64,000 bases of DNA from Bacteroidota bacterium (GCA_018266575.1 JAFEAE010000023.1:310001-374000); one strand, 5' to 3'; positions 25,405 to 34,932 are shown, numbered from the stretch's first letter. The notes: generated from the letters alone by a model not told the origin. Numbers and translations: made by a program.

Positions 25405-25445
25405 AGGTTTAAGGTTTAGGGTTTAAGGTTAGGCAATTCATGCCT
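25405..25445. repeat. Short AGGTTTA-type repeats in the mreB-mreC gap
   Basis: The 78-bp gap contains several tandem-like AGGTTTA/GGTTTAGG units at 25405-25434, then AGGCA (25431-25435) and TGCCT (25441-25445) as a small hairpin. The units are degenerate. They may be a slippage-prone stretch or a remnant of a dispersed element; no function is proposed. Confidence 0.4.
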
Positions 25446-25468
25446 CATGCCTTATACCTTCAACCTGC

Positions 25469-26494
25469 TTAGCGCATCACAAACGGATATTTTTCATAAT
25501 TCTTCAACGCAATTCCTGTACCACGAACCACACTCTTTAACGGATCATCTGCAATATGTACAGGCAATTTGATTTTCTGACTGAGACGTTTATCCAAACC
25601 TCTCAGCAATGCGCCACCGCCGGTAAGATATAAACCGCGGCGATAAATATCACCGGCCAATTCAGGCGGTGTTGTTTCCAGCGCTTTTAGAATAGCTTCT
25701 TCTATCTTAAAAATACTTTTATCCAATGCTTCTGCAATTTCCTGGTAGCTCACCATGATCTGTTTAGGGATACCGGTAACCAGGTCGCGTCCATTTACAG
25801 GCATATCATCTGGCGGGTTATCCAGATCTTTCATCGCAGCGCCAATCTGTATTTTGATTTGTTCTGAAGTACGTTCACCGATCAATAAACTGTGGTAACG
25901 GCGAAGCGCCTCCATGATATCTGCAGTAAATTCGTCCCCTGCAATACGGATCGACTGATCGCACACAATACCGGCAAGCGCGATAACGGTAATCCCTGTT
26001 GTACCACCGCCGATATCGATGATCATATTACCAACCGGCTCTTCCACATCGATGCCGATACCTAATGCAGCAGCCATTGGCTCATGGATCAGGTAAACTT
26101 CTTTAGCACCTGCCTGTTCGGCACTATCGCGAACGGCACGTTTTTCAACTTCGGTAATGCTTGATGGAATACAGATCATCATACGCCAGCTTGGTGGAAA
26201 AAGCGGCTTTTTGGGATAGATCATTTTGATCATTTCCCTTATCATAAGTTCCGCAGCGTTAAAGTCGGCGATAACGCCATCTTTGAGCGGGCGAACCGTG
26301 CGTATGCTCTCGTGGGTTTTTTCATGCATCATCAACGCACGTTTACCAACAGCAAGCACCGTTTTTGGATTGTTGCGGTCGAGTGCAACAATACTTGGCT
26401 CGTTTACTACTATTTCTTCATTGTGTATGATGAGGGTATTTGCCGTACCCAGGTCCATTGCGATTTCTTGTGTGAGGAAGTTGAATAATCCCAT
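25469..26494 (-). CDS. mreB: Cell shape-determining actin homologue MreB
   Basis: A 341-residue actin-fold protein, normal length. Phosphate 1 loop AMDLGTANTLI, phosphate 2 loop IIDIGGGTTGITVIAL, and adenosine motif LTGGGALLRGLDKRL are all present. It opens the mreB-mreC-mreD-mrdA-rodA operon. MreB filaments under the inner membrane direct lateral wall synthesis. A rod-shaped cell is therefore expected. Confidence 0.96.
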   Translation of the reverse strand: MGLFNFLTQEIAMDLGTANTLIIHNEEIVVNEPSIVALDRNNPKTVLAVGKRALMMHEKTHESIRTVRPLKDGVIADFNAAELMIREMIKMIYPKKPLFPPSWRMMICIPSSITEVEKRAVRDSAEQAGAKEVYLIHEPMAAALGIGIDVEEPVGNMIIDIGGGTTGITVIALAGIVCDQSIRIAGDEFTADIMEALRRYHSLLIGERTSEQIKIQIGAAMKDLDNPPDDMPVNGRDLVTGIPKQIMVSYQEIAEALDKSIFKIEEAILKALETTPPELAGDIYRRGLYLTGGGALLRGLDKRLSQKIKLPVHIADDPLKSVVRGTGIALKNYEKYPFVMR

Positions 26495-26514
26495 TTTAAA
26501 AAGGTCCGATTTTT

Positions 26515-26575
26515 AGGTTCACCTTGTAATGCCTGCAAAATTGATGGAAATAATCCGAATAAACAAAGTGAACCT
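26515..26575. repeat. Inverted repeat around the mreB promoter
   Basis: AGGTTCAC (26515-26522) and GTGAACCT (26568-26575) are perfect 8-bp inverted copies 45 bp apart, flanking the candidate mreB promoter. This could be a pair of regulator sites that loops the promoter, or part of a 5' leader. The remainder of the gap up to 26786 holds no gene. Confidence 0.45.
26536..26567 (-). promoter_or_regulatory. mreB: Candidate promoter of the mreB operon
   Basis: On the minus strand, TTTG (26567-26564) and CAATTTTG (26543-26536) match the Bacteroidota -33 and -7 elements, with one mismatch in the -7 box and exactly 20 bp between them. The start codon lies about 40 bp downstream. It is framed by the 8-bp inverted repeat. 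Confidence 0.45.
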
Positions 26576-26786
26576 GCCGTTTATACGCATATTTCCTTGC
26601 TTTCAGAGCCAATAGCCAAATCGTTGTTAAAACCCTTTGCAGTTAGGTCATTAACGAAGTTTCAGGTTTTGTATTGTTGGTAATATTCCGTAGCTGCAAC
26701 TTTATTTTCTGCAAATAATATTTTTACATTGGAAAACGATTTCAGTAACTTTCTCCTATCAAAACTATCATTCCAAAACACTTTTT

Positions 26787-27668
26787 ATGAAAAAGGTTTT
26801 TCTACTACTTTTTATTCCTTTTACTTTTTCCATGGTTTTTTCTCAAGACATGAAAAAAATAGAAGATGATTTCAACAATCAAATCAAGAATGGGAAAATC
26901 CCTTATGGTAATAACCCCGCTGCCGGAAAATATTACGATATCCGTGGTTTCAAAATGTATTGCGAAACGTACGGGCAGGGCCAACCTGTTTTGATCATAC
27001 ACGGCAACGGCGGTTCTATTAATAATTTTATTTACCAGATCCCTTATTTCTCCGAAAAATATAAAGTAATAATTGCCGACAGCAGGGCGCAGGGAAAATC
27101 AAAAGATGATGGCGATTCACTTTCCTACGAAATGATGGCTGATGATTACGCGGCGTTATTAAGCACTTTGAAAATCGATTCCGCTTTTGTGATAGGTTGG
27201 AGCGATGGCGGCATCAACGGTTTATTGCTCACAATTCGCCACCCCGAAAAAGTAAAAAAGCTGGCTATAACAGGCGCAAACCTTGTTCCGGATACCACTG
27301 CTGTTCCAAAAGAGGTTTGGGATATGGTAACACCATCATATACGCTCCTCAAAAACAAATCAGATAAAAACAACGAAGAAAAAAATAATTTCAAACTTAT
27401 GAGGTTACTGGTTGAACAGCCGCATATTCCCCTCAGCGACCTGAACAAAATTACCATCCCGACACTTGTTATCGGGGGCGATCATGATGTGATCTGGCCG
27501 AAACACACATTGCTCATCTATCAGAATATTCCGAATGCCGACTTGTGGATACTACCAAATTCAGGCCATAGTACACCGATAGTTTACAGGGATGATTTTA
27601 ATAAGAACGTAGATAATTTCTTTTCTACACCATACAGAAAAATCTCTGGTGAAGGGCGATTTTTCTAA
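26787..27668 (+). CDS. Secreted alpha/beta-hydrolase
   Basis: A 293-residue alpha/beta-hydrolase with signal peptide (MKKVFLLLFIPFTFSMVFSQ). Oxyanion region HGNGGSI, nucleophile elbow GWSDGG with Ser, catalytic Asp in GGDHDVIWP, and catalytic His in NSGHSTP are visible. Substrate unknown; it may be an esterase or epoxide hydrolase-like enzyme exported to the periplasm. Divergent from the mre operon; convergent with kynA. Confidence 0.88.
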   Translation: MKKVFLLLFIPFTFSMVFSQDMKKIEDDFNNQIKNGKIPYGNNPAAGKYYDIRGFKMYCETYGQGQPVLIIHGNGGSINNFIYQIPYFSEKYKVIIADSRAQGKSKDDGDSLSYEMMADDYAALLSTLKIDSAFVIGWSDGGINGLLLTIRHPEKVKKLAITGANLVPDTTAVPKEVWDMVTPSYTLLKNKSDKNNEEKNNFKLMRLLVEQPHIPLSDLNKITIPTLVIGGDHDVIWPKHTLLIYQNIPNADLWILPNSGHSTPIVYRDDFNKNVDNFFSTPYRKISGEGRFF

Positions 27669-27689
27669 GGCATATTTTTTTGATCAGTA

Positions 27690-28715
27690 TCAGTGCATGA
27701 AACCCAATCTCCTTTCCATTTCATTGCTGAGTTGGGGCAACTTTTTTCGTTCAATTAAAAAACTGGTGAGTTGTGCAATCTCTTTGAAGATATAGTGTTT
27801 GTTTAATGCGGATTGCAAATAATCTTTTCCGGTACTTCCGCCTGTCCCGATACGTGTTCCGATTGTGCGATGGACCATGCTCATGTGCCGGTATCTCCAT
27901 GTGCTTAATTGTTCATCAATTTCCAGCAATTGGTTTAATAACTGAAATGGCAATTGTAAGATCGGGTAACCACGATAGAGCATGATAAACAAAGCTGCTC
28001 GGTTTGCGCTATTGCTCAGTGAGCGTTGATCGTTTTTGAGAAAGATATTATCAAACAAAATCAAATTATTTTTTTCTGTTTCTGATAAACTTTCTTTTAA
28101 TCTTTTCCGGTATTCACTCCAGAAGATATGTAAACCGTTTTCAACGGAAGATCGTTGAAAATTTTTCCAGTTCTCTTCTTCATTAAAAAAAGGCATCCGC
28201 TCCAGCCAGGCGTTGATTAATTCAAGAAGGGATTTTTCCTGCTCTGCTTTTTTCACCATATCAATTTCGTGCTGGTGCAATTGCGAAATATAATACTGTT
28301 GTCCGTAACGATGTTCGTATTTCAATCCTAGTTTTGCTTCAAGCATTTTGAATTGCCAGCTTTGAAATCCGGATGCGGGACGGAGCATATCACGAAAATC
28401 AAGAAAATCCATCGGCGTCATTGTTTCCATGATATCGATCTGCTGCACCAGCACTTTCAAAATAGTTGTACACCTTGACAAGCGATGAACTACAGTTTGC
28501 AATTCTGGGGAATTATCATTCATCAATGGTTGCTTCATTATTTCTGCAACAGAATCTACTTCATACAAAAGCTGCTTGAACCATAATTCATATGCCTGGT
28601 GTATGATAATAAAAAGCATTTCATCATGCGCCGGCTGCTGTTTTTCACTCTCGGGAAATTGTGCGTGAAGTATTTTATCGAGATGAAGATATTCGCTGTA
28701 ATGCACAGAGGCCAT
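27690..28715 (-). CDS. kynA: Tryptophan 2,3-dioxygenase
   Basis: 341 residues from ATG 28715 (an upstream TTG at 28730 adds five). Family motifs are strong: HDEMLFIIIHQAYELWFKQ near the N terminus, DFRDMLRPASGFQSWQFK, and WRYRHMSMVHRTIG with the haem-ligand His, then GTGGSTG. The enzyme opens the indole ring of L-tryptophan to N-formylkynurenine. No other kynurenine-pathway gene is adjacent. It is separated from purD by a strong terminator. nadC, about 8 kb away, could use quinolinate from such a pathway, but that link is speculative. Confidence 0.93.
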   Translation of the reverse strand: MASVHYSEYLHLDKILHAQFPESEKQQPAHDEMLFIIIHQAYELWFKQLLYEVDSVAEIMKQPLMNDNSPELQTVVHRLSRCTTILKVLVQQIDIMETMTPMDFLDFRDMLRPASGFQSWQFKMLEAKLGLKYEHRYGQQYYISQLHQHEIDMVKKAEQEKSLLELINAWLERMPFFNEEENWKNFQRSSVENGLHIFWSEYRKRLKESLSETEKNNLILFDNIFLKNDQRSLSNSANRAALFIMLYRGYPILQLPFQLLNQLLEIDEQLSTWRYRHMSMVHRTIGTRIGTGGSTGKDYLQSALNKHYIFKEIAQLTSFLIERKKLPQLSNEMERRLGFMH

Positions 28716-28737
28716 AAAAAAATTTTGCAAAAGGTAT

Positions 28738-28802
28738 AAAAAAAATTGCCACAGATTCGCAGAATAGATATTGATAAAATTGATCTGTGAACCTGTGGCA
28801 AT
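28738..28802 (-). terminator. Strong intrinsic terminator of purD
   Basis: On the minus strand ATTGCCACAG (28802-28793) pairs with CTGTGGCAAT (28754-28745). The stem extends to about 19 positions with two mismatches, and is directly followed by eight T. It lies 9 bp after the purD stop and upstream of kynA, so the two genes are separate transcription units. The arm contains GCCACAGATTCGCAG, closely matched by GCCACAGATTCACAG at 37804, suggesting a repeated element. Confidence 0.75.
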
Positions 28803-28811
28803 AAATACTAT

Positions 28812-30092
28812 CTACAAAAATTCGTAACCAATATCACGACGATAATAAATACCATCGTAATCTATGTGTTCGAGTACATCGCGTGATTTTTCCACTGCTT
28901 CATAAACGGTTTCTGCAAACGAAGTAATCGCTAACACCCGCCCTCCATTGGTTACAACTTTTCCTTCGCTTACTGAAGTACCTGCGTGAAAGATCAAACT
29001 GTCGTCAGGTATTTTATTTGTCAATCCATAGATCGGATAGCCTTTTTCATATACGGTGGGATAGCCACGACTCACCGTAACAATGGTAATTGCTGTCCGC
29101 GGATCGATACTGATTTTCATTGTGTCTAATTCCTGGTTGCACACACTTACGAACAAACCGATGAGGTCGTTTTCCAATCTTGGCAATATCACTTCCGTTT
29201 CGGGGTCGCCGAGGCGGCAATTATATTCAATCACAAAAGGTTCATCATCCACATTTATTATTCCGATAAAAACAAAACCCTTGTAGTCGATATTATCTTC
29301 ATACAATCCGTTTATAGTTGGTTTAATAATGCGGTCTTCTACTTTTTGCATGAAGCGAAAATCTGCAAACGGCACCGGGCTTACAGCTCCCATTCCACCG
29401 GTGTTCAATCCTTTGTCGCCTTCACCGATGCGTTTGTAGTCTTTTGCTTCGGGTAATATCACATAATGTTTCCCATCCGTTAGAACGAACACACTCACTT
29501 CAATGCCTTTTAAAAATTCTTCTACCACCACTTTTTTACTTGCATCGCCAAATTTCGCTTGCTGTATCATCAACTCAAATTCTGCAATTGCTTCAACATG
29601 GTTCTGGCATATCACTACACCTTTCCCGGCAGCAAGCCCGTCTGCTTTCAGCACGATCGGTAATGAATGGGATTGCAGATATTTTACGCCTTCTTCATAA
29701 TTCTCGGAAGTAAATTCACGGTAAGCGGCAGTAGGGATATTATGCCGTTGCATAAATGCTTTTGCAAAAGCTTTGCTTCCTTCAAGCTGTGCACCTTCTT
29801 TGGAAGGGCCTATAAAATAAATTTTTTCTAGCCCGGGAGTTGTTTTAAAAAAATCACAGAGGCCTTTCACCAATGGTTCTTCAGGGCCTACTACAACCAT
29901 CTCAATTTTTTTTTCTATGCAGAACTTTCCGATGGATTCAAAATTATTGAGGTCAAGGTTCACATTAATACCGCACTGGCTTGTGCCGGCATTACCTGGA
30001 GCAATAAACAATGGATTGGTCCAAACGCTTTGATTAAGTTTCCAGGCAAGCGCATGTTCCCTACCACCAGAGCCTAACAGAAGTATGTTCAT
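28812..30092 (-). CDS. purD: Phosphoribosylamine-glycine ligase
   Basis: A 426-residue ATP-grasp enzyme of normal GARS length. N terminus NILLLGSGGREHALAWKL, then IYFIGPSKEGAQLEGSKAFAK, ATP-grasp VLKADGLAAGKGV, and metal/ATP site EYNCRLGDPETEVILPRL. It adds glycine to phosphoribosylamine in purine synthesis. Standalone gene, divergent from the peptide transporter. Confidence 0.96.
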   Translation of the reverse strand: MNILLLGSGGREHALAWKLNQSVWTNPLFIAPGNAGTSQCGINVNLDLNNFESIGKFCIEKKIEMVVVGPEEPLVKGLCDFFKTTPGLEKIYFIGPSKEGAQLEGSKAFAKAFMQRHNIPTAAYREFTSENYEEGVKYLQSHSLPIVLKADGLAAGKGVVICQNHVEAIAEFELMIQQAKFGDASKKVVVEEFLKGIEVSVFVLTDGKHYVILPEAKDYKRIGEGDKGLNTGGMGAVSPVPFADFRFMQKVEDRIIKPTINGLYEDNIDYKGFVFIGIINVDDEPFVIEYNCRLGDPETEVILPRLENDLIGLFVSVCNQELDTMKISIDPRTAITIVTVSRGYPTVYEKGYPIYGLTNKIPDDSLIFHAGTSVSEGKVVTNGGRVLAITSFAETVYEAVEKSRDVLEHIDYDGIYYRRDIGYEFL

Positions 30093-30253
30093 AACCAGTT
30101 ATTCGAAAGTCCGAAATTGCGATTTCAAATGCAAATATGGAAATGATTTTGATAAATGGCAACAAAAGAATTTTTTTCATTTTTTCTTCCTAATTTTTAT
30201 TCTGTATTTTACGTGATTGATATATTTTTTCCAACACTAAACCAGCAACTGTT

Positions 30254-31930
30254 ATGAATGCTTTGCCAGAAAAAAAAGGCCATCCCCGCGGATTGTATGT
30301 TTTGTTTTTTACAGAGATGTGGGAACGTTTCGGCTATTACCTGATGATTGGCATTTTCTTTTTGTACCTGCACGATACAGTTGGCCACGGCGGAAGAGGT
30401 TTGGATACTGCACCGGCAGTAAGTATTGTTGGAACGTATGTTGCATTGATCTATTTATCTCCATTTATAGGCGGATTGATTGCTGACCGGTATCTCGGTT
30501 ATACAAAATCTATTTTTATTGGCGGTAGTTTATTATCACTCGGATATTTTCTACTGGCTTTCAACGGAAGTGATGCAGTCATGTATTCGGGGCTTTTTTT
30601 TGCTATCACAGGCAATGGTTTTTTTAAACCGAATATCAGCACATTGCTGGGAAATATTTATAACCGTCCGGATTTAAAACCCAAAAAAGATATTGCCTAC
30701 AATATTTTTTATATGGGCATAAACATAGGTGCTTTTATCTGCAATTTTGTTGCTGCATACCTGCACAATAAATTCCAGGATAATAATGGATGGGGAATTG
30801 CTTTTTCTGCAGCTGGCTTTGGAATGGTGATCAGTGTGATATGGTTTGCGTTTGGCTTGAAACATGTAAAACATGCTGATGTTATAAAGCCTGTACAGGA
30901 AGGCGATATGCCAATCTCAAAAATTTTCACAACAGTTTTTCTTCCGGCAATTGCAGCCGGATTAATCGGGTGGTTCATCCCCGGAAATATTTTAGGATCA
31001 GATTCGAACGATGCGTTCATTTTTGCATGTATCCCTATCATTATTTTTTATTTCTCGTTGTTGTTCCGGGCAAAAGGGTTTGAGAGAAAACGTATCAGCA
31101 CACTACTTATACTGTTTGGTGTTTCAATTATCTTCTGGAACATCTATAATCAAAATGCCACAGCGCTTACTATTTGGGCACAAACTTACACTGACCGCGA
31201 AGCGCCGAAAGCAATTCAACCTGCGTTAAAACCTTTTGGGTTTTTGGAATCTGTAAATACAAAACCCACAGAAATACCTGTTGTTGATGAACAATTCCGT
31301 GCACAAACAGATGCACATGGCAAAGTATTAACCAAACAAGGAACTGATCTGTATTTTCAAAACCTGCAGAAAGATAAATACCCGCCGCCTGGTGAAGACC
31401 TGAAATTATTCTCAACAGAAATTTATCAATCGATAAACCCATTCTGGATAATTGTTTTAACACCGCTTGTAGTTGCTTTCTTTGGATGGCGTACTTCAAG
31501 AAATAAAACACTTTCAACCCCGAGCAAATTTGCATGGGGCACATTGATTGCAGGATTATCTTCAGTAGTGATGGTAATTGCCTGTTTGATCACAAATATT
31601 TACTTCAATAAAGTTTCAAGCTGGTGGATCATCAGCAGCTATGGTGTGTTTACAATAAGCGAATTATTTGTAAGCCCTGTAGGATTGTCGTTAACTTCAA
31701 AAGTTGCACCGCGCAGGTTAACTGCATTAATGATGGGCGGATGGTTTATTGTTACTTCACTTGGCGGAAAAATTTCCGGCATCCTCGCCGGCTTCTGGGA
31801 TAAGTTTGATAATAAGGCCGTGTTCTTTGCAATAAGCGCCATCGCAGCAATCATCGCCTGCTTCCTGCTTCTGCCGTTAACAAAGAAACTCAATGTTATT
31901 GTGGAAGAAGCCGCCGCTTCGGATGATTAG
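30254..31930 (+). CDS. POT/PTR2-family peptide transporter
   Basis: A 558-residue MFS transporter with the POT motifs ExxERFxYY (MWERFGYYLMIGIFF), NGFFKPNIS and the PTR2 block YNIFYMGINIGAFICNFV. Twelve or more TM helices. A long polar loop (about residues 320-390, around YPPPGEDLKLF) in the middle is a usual feature of Bacteroidota POT proteins. Takes up di- and tripeptides with protons. Standalone, with a 160-bp upstream region shared with purD. Confidence 0.93.
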   Translation: MNALPEKKGHPRGLYVLFFTEMWERFGYYLMIGIFFLYLHDTVGHGGRGLDTAPAVSIVGTYVALIYLSPFIGGLIADRYLGYTKSIFIGGSLLSLGYFLLAFNGSDAVMYSGLFFAITGNGFFKPNISTLLGNIYNRPDLKPKKDIAYNIFYMGINIGAFICNFVAAYLHNKFQDNNGWGIAFSAAGFGMVISVIWFAFGLKHVKHADVIKPVQEGDMPISKIFTTVFLPAIAAGLIGWFIPGNILGSDSNDAFIFACIPIIIFYFSLLFRAKGFERKRISTLLILFGVSIIFWNIYNQNATALTIWAQTYTDREAPKAIQPALKPFGFLESVNTKPTEIPVVDEQFRAQTDAHGKVLTKQGTDLYFQNLQKDKYPPPGEDLKLFSTEIYQSINPFWIIVLTPLVVAFFGWRTSRNKTLSTPSKFAWGTLIAGLSSVVMVIACLITNIYFNKVSSWWIISSYGVFTISELFVSPVGLSLTSKVAPRRLTALMMGGWFIVTSLGGKISGILAGFWDKFDNKAVFFAISAIAAIIACFLLLPLTKKLNVIVEEAAASDD

Positions 31931-32022
31931 GTCTGAACCGGGATTTTTAGTGATTAGTGAGATTGCTTTCAAAAACATCCTATTTTCGTTTATACATCTA
32001 CGTTAGTATCCGGCAAATTAAC

Positions 32023-32054
32023 TTGTCTGCGTAAAGACTATTTACATACTTTTG
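32023..32054 (+). promoter_or_regulatory. Candidate promoter for the DUF1003-like gene
   Basis: TTG at 32023-32025 and TACTTTTG at 32047-32054 (exact TAnnTTTG) are spaced by 21 bp, a typical Bacteroidota promoter geometry. The start codon is about 30 bp downstream at 32083. Confidence 0.55.
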
Positions 32055-32082
32055 CAATCCTGATTTGTGAAACCCTTTTATC

Positions 32083-32535
32083 ATGACGTTTAAAGAAAGA
32101 AAAATAAGACTGGAAAAAACCGCCGACATCGCAACACGATGGATCGGTTCAACCACATCGCTGATGGTTCATACCATTCTTTTTATTCTTTCTTTTACAT
32201 TGCCATTACTCGGTATAATGAGTTTTGAAAGAATGTTACTCGTGCTTACCACTGCAGTTTCGCTCGAGGCAATTTATCTTTCCATCTTCATTCAGATGTC
32301 TGTAAACAAAAACAGCCAGGATATAGAAATCATCCAGGAAGATATTGAAGATATTGAAGAAGATATAGGTGAAATTCAGAAAGATGTTGACGAGATACAG
32401 GAAGATGTAGATGAGATTACAGAAGATACCGAGCTGGAACAAATACTCGACAAAAAAGAATCTGAAACATTAGAAAATATCCGTGGTATCTTAATAAATC
32501 TGCAGCAGGAAATTGAATTGCTTAAGAAAAAATAA
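32083..32535 (+). CDS. DUF1003-like membrane protein with heptad repeats
   Basis: A 150-residue protein. Two TM helices (about 24-45 and 51-71) resemble DUF1003 membrane proteins. They are followed by five near-perfect acidic heptads from residue 84: IQEDIED, IEEDIGE, IQKDVDE, IQEDVDE, ITEDTEL. These predict a coiled coil with a strongly negative surface. The repeat is also visible in the DNA, so it may vary by recombination. The coiled coil probably oligomerises the protein in the cytoplasm. Function unknown. Confidence 0.8.
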   Translation: MTFKERKIRLEKTADIATRWIGSTTSLMVHTILFILSFTLPLLGIMSFERMLLVLTTAVSLEAIYLSIFIQMSVNKNSQDIEIIQEDIEDIEEDIGEIQKDVDEIQEDVDEITEDTELEQILDKKESETLENIRGILINLQQEIELLKKK

Positions 32536-32571
32536 CAGGTTAGCGTTTATTATTTCAATAGTTGGTTATGG

Positions 32572-32616
32572 AAGTCAAAAGGAAAAAACTAAAGTCGCTA
32601 TTTTTCATTTTGACTT
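32572..32616 (+). terminator. Possible terminator between convergent genes
   Basis: AAGTCAAAA (32572-32580) and TTTTGACTT (32608-32616) are perfect 9-bp inverted arms with a 27-bp loop, followed by TTAAGTTTTT. The element lies between the stops of the DUF1003-like gene (+) and apaG (-). The long loop makes it a weak candidate. Confidence 0.4.
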
Positions 32617-32639
32617 TTAAGTTTTTACTTACACCTTCT

Positions 32640-33026
32640 CTAATTCATCTTAAACGGAACGATCATTTCAAATGTAGGGATATTCACTTCGAAGATCTCT
32701 TTACTGTTTAGATTCTCCATGTTGTAAGTACCATGCATTTTCCCCATCTCGGTACGCAGGTTGCAGCCGCTTACATATTGATAGCGCTCCTCGGAGTTAA
32801 GTGTTGGTTGCACACCAACAACTCCTTCGCCTTCTACTTCGCGGTAGCTTCCATTGCTATCGAAAATATGCCAATGACGACGGTGCAATTTCACCGGAAA
32901 AGTGTTGTGGTTGAAAATGGTAATGCGGTATGCAAACATGAATTCTCCCGAAACCGGGTTGCTATAGTCGGGTTGGTAAAATGTCTCCACGCTGATCTCA
33001 ACACCTTCTGAAATTTTGTTTGTCAT
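32640..33026 (-). CDS. apaG: ApaG-domain protein
   Basis: A 128-residue single-domain ApaG protein, with an immunoglobulin-like beta sandwich. Motifs FMFAYRITIFNHN, WHIFDSNGSYREVEGEGVVGVQP and MHGTYNMEN are characteristic. E. coli ApaG is tied to Co2+ resistance and Mg2+ efflux by genetics; the molecular role is not known. Standalone, divergent from icd. Confidence 0.93.
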   Translation of the reverse strand: MTNKISEGVEISVETFYQPDYSNPVSGEFMFAYRITIFNHNTFPVKLHRRHWHIFDSNGSYREVEGEGVVGVQPTLNSEERYQYVSGCNLRTEMGKMHGTYNMENLNSKEIFEVNIPTFEMIVPFKMN

Positions 33027-33197
33027 GGAAACTAATTTTGATAAAATTAATCAAAAACACTTTTCATTTAAAGTATTCTTTAAGAAATAATCCGGCAATG
33101 ATAATTCTATCACTATTTTTACAAAAAATGTATATGAATTTATCTTTTTCATATATCAGTTTATCAATTAAAACCCCGATCATTTAAATTTCTTTAT

Positions 33198-34649
33198 ATG
33201 AAAATAGCTGTTGCCAAAGGAGATGGAATAGGGCCGGAAATTATGGAAGCCGTTTTGAATATTTTTAAAGCCAATAATGTGCCGTTGGAATATGAATTTG
33301 TTGACATGGGGAAATGGGTTTTTGATAAAGGTTTTTCAAATGGAATGACACCTGAAGCTAAACATACTATTGAGGAATTGGGTATTTTATTCAAAGGCCC
33401 GATGGAAACACCAAAAGGCAAGGGTGTAAAAAGTGTAAACGTGACTGCGCGTAAAACCTGGAACACCTATGCGAATAAAAGAGTGTTTCAAACTTTACAT
33501 GGAGTAGATACCGTTTTTTCGAAAGCCGGGATACCAATTGATATTACTGTTGTACGCGAAAACATCGAAGACACTTATGGTGGAATTGAACACATGCCGA
33601 CGCATGATGTAGCATTGAGCCGTCGTTTTATTACCAAGCCCGGAAGCCTGCAGGTAATAAAATATGCATTTGAAATGGCTAAGAAAAAAGGAACAAAAAG
33701 AATTACCTGTGGCCATAAAGCAAACATTATGAAACTAACCGACGGTTTGTTTTTAGAATGTTTTTATGAAGTGGCGAAAGAATATCCTGATCTGAAATCC
33801 GATGATGTGATCGTTGATGACCTATGCATGAAATTGGTAACAAGGCCTGATCTTTTTGATGTTGTTGTATTAACCAATTTACAAGGGGATATTGTGTCGG
33901 ACCTTTGTGCCGGATTAGTTGGTGGATTAGGGTTTGCGCCTTCTGCAAATATCGGCGACCATATTTCTATTTTTGAAGCTGTACACGGAACTGCACCTGA
34001 CATTGCCGGGAAAAATATTGCCAACCCTACTGCCTTATTGTTAAGCGGCATTGCAATGTTGCGCCATTTAGGATTGATGGAAAACGCTGCAATAATTGAA
34101 AATGCATTATTGTACACATTGGAAAGCGGGGTTCATACAGGCGATTTTGGAGATAAAAATATTCCTTCTGTAAACACTACAAAATTTGCAGAAGCAATCG
34201 TGGATAATTTTGGGAAAACGCCTGAACATGGTGCAAAGCCACTATTACCAAACATGCCTGTAACTACTACATTCTTCAAACTCGATCAAAACCCGATGCT
34301 GGTTGCCAGCGAAATGGGCGATGAAAAAATTGTTGGCGTAGATATGTTTATCGAAAGCACAGAACAACCTGAAGTGATCGCTAAAAAATGCCAGCGACAT
34401 GCAGGGGTAAAATTCAATCTTATTAATATCAGCAACCGCGGCACACAAGTGTGGCCCACAGGTTCCGTATACACGAACTTAGTCAACCAATACAATGTGC
34501 GTTTCGAAAGCATCGATGGTTACCCGCTTAATCAACAAGATGTATTGGGATTGTATGTAAGCCTAAGCGGAGATTTTAAAATCTCTTCATCAGAATTACT
34601 AAATATGTGGGGAGATAAGAAAGCGTATTCACTGGCACAAGGACAGTAA
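33198..34649 (+). CDS. icd: Isocitrate dehydrogenase, NADP-dependent type
   Basis: 483 residues, the long dimeric isocitrate/isopropylmalate dehydrogenase type also found in Rickettsia. N-terminal KGDGIGPEIMEAVL, substrate region TVVRENIEDTYGGIEH, metal/substrate motif NLQGDIVSDLCAGLVGGLG, and cofactor loop VHGTAPDIAGKNIANPTA. A C-terminal extension (about 355-483) is characteristic of this type. It converts isocitrate to 2-oxoglutarate in the TCA cycle. Cofactor choice is from family type only. Confidence 0.92.
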   Translation: MKIAVAKGDGIGPEIMEAVLNIFKANNVPLEYEFVDMGKWVFDKGFSNGMTPEAKHTIEELGILFKGPMETPKGKGVKSVNVTARKTWNTYANKRVFQTLHGVDTVFSKAGIPIDITVVRENIEDTYGGIEHMPTHDVALSRRFITKPGSLQVIKYAFEMAKKKGTKRITCGHKANIMKLTDGLFLECFYEVAKEYPDLKSDDVIVDDLCMKLVTRPDLFDVVVLTNLQGDIVSDLCAGLVGGLGFAPSANIGDHISIFEAVHGTAPDIAGKNIANPTALLLSGIAMLRHLGLMENAAIIENALLYTLESGVHTGDFGDKNIPSVNTTKFAEAIVDNFGKTPEHGAKPLLPNMPVTTTFFKLDQNPMLVASEMGDEKIVGVDMFIESTEQPEVIAKKCQRHAGVKFNLINISNRGTQVWPTGSVYTNLVNQYNVRFESIDGYPLNQQDVLGLYVSLSGDFKISSSELLNMWGDKKAYSLAQGQ

Positions 34650-34800
34650 GAGTGTGCGATGTTAGATGTGGGATTTACGATTTCTACGGAATAGCTATCA
34701 GCTTTTAGCCTTGAGCTTCGAGCATTTCACTTTCTAATTCCTTATTACTTATTTCTTATTTTTTGTTATCAGCATTTGTTCTCTCTTCATCATCGTTGCG

Positions 34801-34820
34801 CCTGCCTGCCGGTAGGCAGG
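34801..34820. repeat. CCTGCCT/AGGCAGG palindromic element
   Basis: A 20-bp near-perfect palindrome. Arms CCTGCCT and AGGCAGG surround GCCGGT, which itself can nearly pair. Such GC-rich palindromes inside AT-rich gaps are typical of dispersed intergenic elements in Bacteroidota. A genome search is needed to say whether it is repeated here. Confidence 0.6.
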
Positions 34821-34884
34821 TCGCACTCTTGTACATTTGATATTCTATTCTACTGTGGTTTACAAACTGCAGGTTTATGTATTT

Positions 34885-34932
34885 CTCGCAAAGGCGCGAC
34901 AACGCAACGTTGCGGTTTTGCGCCTTTGTGAG
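34885..34932. terminator. Large hairpin with inner palindrome downstream of icd
   Basis: CTCGCAAAGGCGC (34885-34897) pairs with GCGCCTTTGTGAG (34920-34932) over 13 positions, with one G/T difference. The loop contains the perfect palindrome CGCAACGTTGCG. It is followed by AAAATAATTATTAATTATT, so on neither strand is there a clean T-run. It may terminate icd transcription with a factor, protect its 3' end, or be a mobile palindromic element. Confidence 0.45.

Noticed and set aside
25405..25434. Telomere-like TTTAGGG repeat
   Set aside because: The units are few and degenerate, in a 78-bp gap of a bacterial operon. Resemblance to a telomere is chance; it is kept only as a simple repeat.
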